Below are positions 6,745 through 11,297 of a stretch of 11,297 nucleotides of DNA, piece after piece. Position numbers and translations under genes: made by a program. The notes beneath the pieces are model-generated. The model was not told where the DNA came from. It searched no databases and saw nothing but the letters and a program-made list of their open reading frames with translations. Location: positions 5,816-17,112 of the forward strand of contig JACRMZ010000035.1 of the NCBI GenBank assembly GCA_016219455.1, in the 5' to 3' direction. Position 1 is the stretch's first letter. Every line of letters starts with the position of its first letter. The DNA comes from Candidatus Aenigmatarchaeota archaeon. Lineage in GTDB: Archaea; Aenigmatarchaeota; Aenigmatarchaeia; PWEA01; JACRMZ01.

Positions 6745-7044
6745 ATGCCCACAAAGGAAGAGGTCATCGAGGCCCTCAAGGAATGCTACGACCCTGAGAT
6801 ACCCATAGACATATGGAACCTGGGCCTCGTTTATGACATCCTGATTGACAGCGACACAGTGAAAATAAAGATGACACTCACTGCAGTGGGCTGCCCGATG
6901 AGCGGGCAGATTGGCACGGATGTCAAGAGCAAGATAGAAGCGCTTCCCGGCGTGAAGACTGCGTTCATCGAAATAGTGTGGGACCCGCCTTGGAATCCTG
7001 ACAGGATGACTGAGGAAGCGAAGGCAAAATTAGGGTATTATTGA
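6745..7044 (+). CDS. MIP18 family (DUF59/SufT-PaaD-like) Fe-S assembly protein
   Basis: This is a 99-residue single-domain MIP18 protein. The family motifs are clear: the DPEIPIDIWNLGLVYDI block (residues 16-32), MTLTAVGCPMSG (43-54) with the conserved Cys50, and the C-terminal WDPPWNPDRMTEEAKAKLG (79-97). Relatives help mature Fe-S proteins (SufT, eukaryotic CIA2/MIP18) or phenylacetyl-CoA oxygenase (PaaD). No phenylacetate genes are nearby, so an Fe-S role is favoured. It follows the FKBP gene by 7 nt with no promoter visible between. The next gene after a 228-nt gap is an Mrp/Nbp35-type ATPase, the usual functional partner. Confidence 0.9.
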   Translation: MPTKEEVIEALKECYDPEIPIDIWNLGLVYDILIDSDTVKIKMTLTAVGCPMSGQIGTDVKSKIEALPGVKTAFIEIVWDPPWNPDRMTEEAKAKLGYY

Positions 7045-7147
7045 TTGTTCTTGCCGGCTGAAAAACGCGGCCGTTTGGCGCAAAAATGTTACTGCCTCCT
7101 ATAACAGGGAGTTTCCCAAAGTCCAAAATCAGACGGCTCAGATCGTT

Positions 7148-7225
7148 GTTTTTGATGGTTACCAATGGTACTGCTGGTGGAATTTTTTGTTTCCAACAGA
7201 TGTTACAGTCAAGCTTGGTTTTTTG
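7148..7225 (+). terminator. Intergenic region with three oligo-T tracts
   Basis: The 228-nt gap 7045-7272 is the longest in the window. It contains T5 at 7149-7153, T6 at 7183-7188 and T6 at 7219-7224. In archaea, clustered T-runs commonly end transcription, here probably that of the FKBP-MIP18 unit. I see no convincing hairpin, RNA gene or protein gene in the gap. It is more T-rich than its surroundings. Confidence 0.45.
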
Positions 7226-7238
7226 GGGTTTAATCCAA

Positions 7239-7247
7239 AATAAATAC
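7239..7247 (+). promoter_or_regulatory. Probable TATA box for Mrp/Nbp35 gene
   Basis: AATAAATAC is centred about 30 nt before the ATG at 7273, predicting a start site a few bases before the codon. A second AT-rich run (CTTTAAAC, from about 7255) is too close to the start to be the main element. Confidence 0.45.
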
Positions 7248-7272
7248 ACGTTGGCTTTAAACAATACTGGTT

Positions 7273-8052
7273 ATGGCTGAATTACCTGTCCAGCAAGTCC
7301 GCTCACCAATGATTGAAGCGTGGAAGCAGAAGAAACGCATAAACGACAATCTCGCGAACGTTAAATTCAAGATAGCCGTCCTTTCCGGAAAAGGGGGCGT
7401 TGGAAAGACGACTGTGGCGGTAAACCTCGCAGCTGCACTTGTCAAACATGGCAAGTCCGTTGGGATACTGGACGCTGACATCGACTGCCCCAATGTGAAC
7501 AAAGTTCTGGGGATAAGCGAACTTTTCAGGGCAGTCCACGACAAGATTTTGCCGATTGAAAAGTATGGGATGAGGATCGTCAGCATGGCAAGCGTCCAGC
7601 AGGGCAACGACGTCCTGATATGGAGGGGCCCGATGCTCACGCATGCCATCCTTCAATTCCTCGAAATGGTCGAATGGGGAAACCTTGACTATCTTATAAT
7701 AGACCTTCCGCCTGGGACAAGCGATGCCCCGCTGACTGTCATGCAAAGCTCCAGCCTAGATGGCGCAATCATAGTGACTACGCCGCAGCCTGTTGCAAAT
7801 GCCAAAAAGGCCGCGAAGATGGCAAAGCAGCTCAACGTCAAGGTCCTTGGGATAGTCGAGAATATGGCCGGTGACGTGTTTGGAAGGGGTGGTGGAAGCG
7901 AAGCCGCCAAAGAGCTTGGCGTTCCTCTCCTGACAACAATAGAACTCAGGAAGGAAGTGCGGGACTATTCGGACAATGGCATTCCTCCGGCAATAAAAGA
8001 CTCTAAAACGCTGGAGAACTTCGAGGAAATCATCGCCAAAATGAAGCTCTAG
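7273..8052 (+). CDS. Mrp/Nbp35-type P-loop ATPase lacking the CxxC motif
   Basis: This is a 259-residue SIMIBI-class ATPase. It has a short N-terminal helix (QKKRINDNLANV), deviant Walker A SGKGGVGKTT (38-47), switch I DADIDCPN (67-74), RGPM (118-121), and DLPPGTSD (144-151). These match the Mrp/ApbC/Nbp35 carriers that hold and transfer Fe-S clusters. The family normally has a Cys-x-x-Cys between ENM and the FGxGGG stretch, which bridges a 4Fe-4S cluster across the dimer. Here GIVENMAGDVFGRGGG (193-208) runs straight through, with about ten residues absent. Cys72 is the only cysteine I find. Nucleotide binding should be intact, but standard cluster binding cannot be. The MIP18 gene upstream still ties it to Fe-S biology. 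Confidence 0.9.
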   Translation: MAELPVQQVRSPMIEAWKQKKRINDNLANVKFKIAVLSGKGGVGKTTVAVNLAAALVKHGKSVGILDADIDCPNVNKVLGISELFRAVHDKILPIEKYGMRIVSMASVQQGNDVLIWRGPMLTHAILQFLEMVEWGNLDYLIIDLPPGTSDAPLTVMQSSSLDGAIIVTTPQPVANAKKAAKMAKQLNVKVLGIVENMAGDVFGRGGGSEAAKELGVPLLTTIELRKEVRDYSDNGIPPAIKDSKTLENFEEIIAKMKL

Positions 8053-8063
8053 ATTAATATTAG
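8053..8063 (+). promoter_or_regulatory. TATA box for MinD-like gene
   Basis: ATTAATATTAG directly follows the preceding TAG stop and is centred about 24 nt before the GTG at 8081. It supports GTG as a leaderless start. Confidence 0.55.
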
Positions 8064-8080
8064 CGCGGCAAATCCTATAT

Positions 8081-8854
8081 GTGGGAATTTCTATCGGCGT
8101 TGCCAGCGGCAAGGGAGGCGTGGGAAAGACGACCACTGTCCTCAACATAGGGGCTTCGCTTCATTCCCTTGGGAAATCAGTTGTTCTTGTTGATGCCAAT
8201 CTTGAGGCAGCGGACTTGAGCCTTTATCTCGGGGACATAAGCTATGACAAGACGCTTTTCGATGTTCTCTGCGGCGGGTCAAATATCAGCGATGTTTTCA
8301 TAAGCCAGCAGCACGGCCTCAAGATCGTTCCAGGCCCACTCGGGATTTTGGAGGAAACGGGCCTTGAAAACCTTAAGGTGCACATAGACTCGCTGAAGGA
8401 AAACCACGACTTTGTCATTGTGGATATTTCCCCGGGAACAGGAAAGCACGTCCGCGACTCAATCAGGGCGTGCGATGAAATAATCATAGTCACAGTTCCC
8501 CAGCTGCCAGCAGTGACGGACGCGAGAAAGATAATGGAACTTGCTTCACAGGAACGTGTCCCCATAAAGGGTCTCGTTGTCAATGCTGTTGGCAGGGGCA
8601 AAAACGAGCTGTCTTCAGACGATATCGCCGACTTCTGCCGTGCCGAGGTGATAGGAAGCATACCAGAAGACAGGGAAGTCTGCTCTTCTGTTGACAGGCT
8701 GACGCCAGTAATCTTCATGAACCCCAAATCCCGGGCAGCAGAAAACTTCGCTAAAATTTCTTCGTCAATCGCTTCCATACCCTACGAGAAACGCGCTGGT
8801 TTCTTGGGGCGCCTGAACGAAGCCATAAGGTACATAATCTCGGGAAAGATTTAG
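8081..8854 (+). CDS. MinD/ParA-like ATPase
   Basis: This 257-residue protein is translated from GTG, chosen because it gives the normal MinD N-terminus (GISIGVASGKGGVGKTT) and sits about 24 nt after a TATA element; no ATG is available nearby. It has deviant Walker A KGGVGKTT (11-18) with signature Lys11, VDANLEAADLSLYLG (37-51) and the Walker B/switch II region VIVDISPGTGK (112-122). The C-terminus GFLGRLNEAIRYIISGKI (240-257) looks like an amphipathic helix similar in placement to MinD's membrane-targeting sequence. Archaeal MinD-like proteins position chemotaxis or motility machinery, or act in other spatial roles; no MinE, FtsZ or Soj partner is visible. It may be a second member of the ATPase family placed beside the Mrp gene by tandem duplication. 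Confidence 0.88.
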   Translation: MGISIGVASGKGGVGKTTTVLNIGASLHSLGKSVVLVDANLEAADLSLYLGDISYDKTLFDVLCGGSNISDVFISQQHGLKIVPGPLGILEETGLENLKVHIDSLKENHDFVIVDISPGTGKHVRDSIRACDEIIIVTVPQLPAVTDARKIMELASQERVPIKGLVVNAVGRGKNELSSDDIADFCRAEVIGSIPEDREVCSSVDRLTPVIFMNPKSRAAENFAKISSSIASIPYEKRAGFLGRLNEAIRYIISGKI

Positions 8855-8857
8855 GCG

Positions 8858-8866
8858 TTTTAAATA
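8858..8866 (+). promoter_or_regulatory. TATA box for aIF5B gene
   Basis: TTTTAAATA is centred about 26 nt before the ATG at 8888, in the 33-nt gap after the MinD-like gene. Transcription is predicted to start at the codon. Confidence 0.6.
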
Positions 8867-8887
8867 GATTCTAACATTGTTTTACTC

Positions 8888-10600
8888 ATGATTCGCCAAC
8901 CCATAGTCGTTGTCATGGGCCACGTTGACCATGGGAAGACGACGCTTCTTGATGGCATCAGGAAAAGCACTGTCGCCGCGAAGGAGGCAGGCCTTATAAC
9001 CCAGCACATAGGAGCTACAGAGGTCCCGATAGAGTCCATAAAAAAGCTCTGCGGGTCGATGATGGACACCGATAAGATAAAGATCCCGGGCCTCCTTTTC
9101 CTTGACACGCCTGGCCATGAGGCGTTCACGACATTGAGGAAGCGGGGGAGCAGCATAGCTGACCTTGCAATCCTTATTGTGGATATCAAAGAAGGCATAA
9201 TGCCCCAGACAGAGGAAAGCATAATGCTTCTCAAAGAGTACAAGACGCCGTTTTTGGTGGCTGCAAACAAGATAGACAGATTGGGGTGGAAAAGCCACGG
9301 GAGCTTCCGGCAGTCGGTTGAAAAACAACCTCAGGAAATAATGGAAAGCGTTGACAATGCCATATACACTCTCATGGGCAAACTGTCCGAGCGCGGTTTT
9401 GATGCCGACAGGTTTGACCGCGTCAGGGACTTCCGGAAAACCGTGGCAATAGTCCCGGTTTCGGGGATGCTGGGATTTGGCATTCCGGAGTTGGTAGCAA
9501 TGCTAGTCGGCCTTAGCCAGCAATTCCTCAAAGACGCACTTGACGTAGAGCAAGGAATGGGAAAGGGCAGCATACTCGAGGTCAAAGAGGTCAAGGGGCT
9601 TGGGGTTGCCATCGACGCTATACTCTATGATGGCAGCATGAAAGAGGGGGATTATATTGTGATTGGGGGCAAGAACCCGATTGTTGCCAATATCCGCTCG
9701 CTTCTCAAGCCGCCGCCTTTGGGGGAAATGCGTGTTGAGAAGAAATTTCAGCGCGTTAAAATCGTGAATGCGGCATCAGGGATAAAGATCTCTGCCACAG
9801 GCCTTGAGAACGCAATAGCAGGCATGCCTTTCCGCGCAACGCCTGACAAGCAGCTTCTTGAGAAACTGAAAGAAGAGCTCAGGGAGCAGGTGACGGAAGC
9901 AGAAATAGAAGAACCCACGGACGGAGCAACGATAAAGGCCGATACGCTGGGAAGCCTTGAGGCAATCGTCAAAATACTCAGAGCAAAGGATGTGCCGATA
10001 AAGCGCGCGCGAATCGGCAGCGTTACACGGAAAGACGTCATGGAAATAAAGTCAATGCCAGAAGACAAGCGCATCATATTCGCATTCAATGTCCCAGTCC
10101 TCAAGGACGCCGAAGCGGAGGCAATGGGTGACGTCAAGATGTTCAGGAGCAACATCATCTACGAGCTTCTTGACGAATACGAGAAGTGGATTGGCAACTG
10201 GGAAGAAGAGCGCGACAAGGCGACGCTTGAACATGTCATACTTCCGGGAAAATTCCGGTTCCTCAATGGCTATGTGTTCAGGCAAAGGAAGCCCGCCATA
10301 ATCGGCGTTGAAGTTGAAAATGGCACCATACGCACAGGATACCATGTGATGAAAGACGGCAAGACTATAGGAAGAATCGTTGACATACAGAAAGAAGGCA
10401 AGAGTGTCGGCGAGGCAAAAAAAGGCGAGCAGGTGGCATTGAGCATTGACGGCCCGACTGTCGGCAGGCAGATAAACGAAGGCGATGTCCTATTCAACCG
10501 CATCGGGAGCGAAGACCGGAGAACGCTTGAAGAGCACAAGAAGTCGCTCAAGCATGGGGAAGCCGAGGTTCTAGAGGAACTCGATAAAATGGGCTATTAA
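8888..10600 (+). CDS. infB: Translation initiation factor aIF5B (IF2-like GTPase)
   Basis: This 570-residue factor promotes subunit joining and initiator-tRNA placement at the ribosome. The G domain starts at residue 1 with no N-terminal extension: G1 GHVDHGKTTL (11-20), G2 region ITQHIGATEV (37-46), G3 DTPGHEAF (73-80), G4 NKIDR (127-131) and G5-like VPVSG. Domain II begins near residue 224 (GKGSILEVKEVKGLG), domain III near 346 (ATIKADTLGSLEAIVKIL), and domain IV near 447 (HVILPGKFRF) and ends in a helical tail (LEELDKMGY). Length and order match archaeal/eukaryotic IF5B cores. There is no intein, although some archaeal copies carry one. The EndA gene follows after 24 nt. Confidence 0.97.
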   Translation: MIRQPIVVVMGHVDHGKTTLLDGIRKSTVAAKEAGLITQHIGATEVPIESIKKLCGSMMDTDKIKIPGLLFLDTPGHEAFTTLRKRGSSIADLAILIVDIKEGIMPQTEESIMLLKEYKTPFLVAANKIDRLGWKSHGSFRQSVEKQPQEIMESVDNAIYTLMGKLSERGFDADRFDRVRDFRKTVAIVPVSGMLGFGIPELVAMLVGLSQQFLKDALDVEQGMGKGSILEVKEVKGLGVAIDAILYDGSMKEGDYIVIGGKNPIVANIRSLLKPPPLGEMRVEKKFQRVKIVNAASGIKISATGLENAIAGMPFRATPDKQLLEKLKEELREQVTEAEIEEPTDGATIKADTLGSLEAIVKILRAKDVPIKRARIGSVTRKDVMEIKSMPEDKRIIFAFNVPVLKDAEAEAMGDVKMFRSNIIYELLDEYEKWIGNWEEERDKATLEHVILPGKFRFLNGYVFRQRKPAIIGVEVENGTIRTGYHVMKDGKTIGRIVDIQKEGKSVGEAKKGEQVALSIDGPTVGRQINEGDVLFNRIGSEDRRTLEEHKKSLKHGEAEVLEELDKMGY

Positions 10601-10603
10601 AAG
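10595..10603 (+). promoter_or_regulatory. TATA box for EndA gene, overlapping the aIF5B stop
   Basis: TATTAAAAG spans the last codons and stop of aIF5B and is centred about 26 nt before the ATG at 10625. EndA may therefore be transcribed both from here and by read-through. Confidence 0.45.
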
Positions 10604-10624
10604 CTTGTTCCAGGTTGTGTTGTT

Positions 10625-11158
10625 ATGATAACGGGCGAGTTTGTAAACAACGAAGTCGTCGTTTTCGGGAAGGCAGAAAGCGAGGAGGTGTACGGCATAG
10701 GCACCTACGGAAAGATAAAGGATGATAACCTTGTCCTCAGCCTCTGCGAAGCGCTTCACCTTGTCGAACGCGGCAAGATAAAAATAAAGATTGCCAAAAA
10801 GGAGGCGCCAAAGGAAGATTTGTACAAACTGTTTTCAGAGTCTGACAAGGAGTTCACGCAGAAATATGCCGTTTACAAAGACTTGAGGGAGCGCGGCTTC
10901 CTTGTTAGGACGGGTTTTAAATTCGGCACGCACTTTCGGGTTTACGACCGCGGAGTCGAGATGAAGAAAGGGCCAAAAGCCCCGACAGAACACACGAAGT
11001 GGATTGTGCATGCTGTTCCGGAGGGGTTTACATGCAGCTACCAGGAGCTTTCCCGTGCCGTACGTTTAGCGCACAACATAAGGGCAAAGATGCTTTGGGC
11101 AATCGTTGACGAAGAAAAAGACGTGACTTATTACAAGATAGAAAGGATTACGCCTTGA
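10625..11158 (+). CDS. endA: tRNA-splicing endonuclease EndA
   Basis: This 177-residue enzyme cuts introns from precursor tRNAs at bulge-helix-bulge sites. The C-terminal nuclease domain carries the full catalytic set: Tyr107 in THFRVYDRG, His123 in PTEHTKWIV and Lys155 in HNIRAKMLWAIVDEE. YAVYKDLRERGFLVRTGFKFG (81-101) is the typical segment before the tyrosine. The N-terminal half (1-75) is the smaller recognition domain. A single unit of about 180 residues fits the homotetrameric (alpha4) type rather than the fused dimeric types, although an unlinked partner subunit elsewhere cannot be ruled out. It sits 24 nt downstream of aIF5B, a neighbourhood of RNA and translation genes. Confidence 0.95.
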   Translation: MITGEFVNNEVVVFGKAESEEVYGIGTYGKIKDDNLVLSLCEALHLVERGKIKIKIAKKEAPKEDLYKLFSESDKEFTQKYAVYKDLRERGFLVRTGFKFGTHFRVYDRGVEMKKGPKAPTEHTKWIVHAVPEGFTCSYQELSRAVRLAHNIRAKMLWAIVDEEKDVTYYKIERITP

Positions 11159-11165
11159 CTAAAGC

Positions 11166-11174
11166 TTATTAAAC
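11166..11174 (+). promoter_or_regulatory. TATA box for CBS-domain gene
   Basis: TTATTAAAC predicts transcription from around 11195, about 12 nt before the ATG at 11207. This leaves a short leader holding a GGTGAT Shine-Dalgarno sequence, unlike the leaderless genes upstream. Confidence 0.45.
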
Positions 11175-11194
11175 TCAGATTCCAATTCTAAGAT

Positions 11195-11200
11195 GGTGAT
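11195..11200 (+). promoter_or_regulatory. Shine-Dalgarno GGTGAT that sets the start at 11207
   Basis: GGTGAT is complementary to the usual archaeal 16S rRNA 3' end (AUCACC) and lies 6 nt before the ATG at 11207. The other nearby ATG (11193) runs into a TGA after five codons, so 11207 is the start. Confidence 0.65.
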
Positions 11201-11206
11201 GGGGAC

Positions 11207-11297
11207 ATGAGATTCAATGACATACAGGTAAAGGACGTAATGAAAACCGAGGTCATCGATATTTCCCCAGATGCTACGCTTTCAGAGGCCCGGGCAA
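11207..11297 (+). CDS. CBS-domain protein, 3' end outside window
   Basis: Only the first 30 codons are present. RFNDIQVKDVMKTEVIDISP followed by DATLSEARA is the classic opening of a CBS domain: the VKDVM(K)T strand-turn, then the first helix. CBS pairs bind adenosine nucleotides and regulate enzymes, channels or, in archaea, many stand-alone sensors. What follows the first CBS motif cannot be seen, so the full architecture and function are open. Confidence 0.8.
   Translation, partial: MRFNDIQVKDVMKTEVIDISPDATLSEARA

Noticed and set aside
6965..7264. Minus-strand frame across the long gap (contains NICWKQK and LDFGKLPVIGG).
   Set aside because: It would start from TTG with no clear promoter or ribosome-binding site and runs into the MIP18 gene; I could not recognise any domain.
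7086..7280. Plus-strand frame of 64 codons in the long gap.
   Set aside because: It crosses the T-runs and overlaps the start of the Mrp gene, with no ribosome-binding site or protein-like conservation signal.
7273..8854. Nitrogenase/ParA-type partition locus for the two adjacent ATPases.
   Set aside because: No ParB, centromere-like repeats or nitrogenase genes are present; motifs fit Mrp and MinD better.
1..11297. CRISPR arrays, tRNA/rRNA genes, insertion sequences, inteins.
   Set aside because: No regularly spaced repeats, cloverleaf or rRNA sequence, transposase gene or intein splice motifs were seen on reading both strands; aIF5B is uninterrupted.

Overview
The window is an archaeal chromosome segment. 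Signs of this are an aIF5B-type translation factor, an archaeal tRNA-splicing endonuclease (EndA), a long archaeal FKBP, a MIP18-family protein beside an Mrp/Nbp35 ATPase, and TATA boxes that sit about 24-26 nt before start codons, as expected for leaderless transcripts. Coding is dense, the longest gap is 228 nt, and there is no tRNA, rRNA, CRISPR array or insertion sequence. I cannot name the lineage from sequence alone; a compact euryarchaeal or DPANN-type genome would fit.

Layout. (1) 1-817 (+): three short unrecognised genes packed as a likely operon. (2) 848-2911 (+): a peptide-ligase neighbourhood. It holds a frame-broken retropepsin-like (Zn_protease/RimB family) gene that lacks its catalytic Asp-Thr-Gly codons, an intact RimK-like ATP-grasp ligase overlapping it by ATGA, and a second RimK-like gene whose ATP- and metal-binding residues are eroded. 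(3) 3012-5996 (-): a MacB-type ABC operon coding for ATPase, secreted/anchored beta-sandwich protein and FtsX/MacB permease, in that order of transcription, with overlapping genes. A 15-nt palindrome lies between its TATA box and first start codon. (4) 6075-8854 (+): FKBP-type prolyl isomerase, MIP18/SufT-like protein, Mrp/Nbp35 ATPase without the CxxC motif, and MinD-like ATPase. (5) 8888-11297 (+): aIF5B, EndA and the start of a CBS-domain protein.

How the genes may work together. MIP18-family proteins and Mrp/Nbp35 ATPases both act in Fe-S cluster delivery, so those two form a plausible functional pair, although the ATPase here cannot bind a bridging cluster through the usual cysteines. 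aIF5B and EndA are ordinary information-processing genes. The most unusual part is the ligase block: one active-looking RimK, one apparent pseudoenzyme paralogue, and a protease whose active site is missing. Most genes have their own TATA element just upstream, so transcription units appear short.
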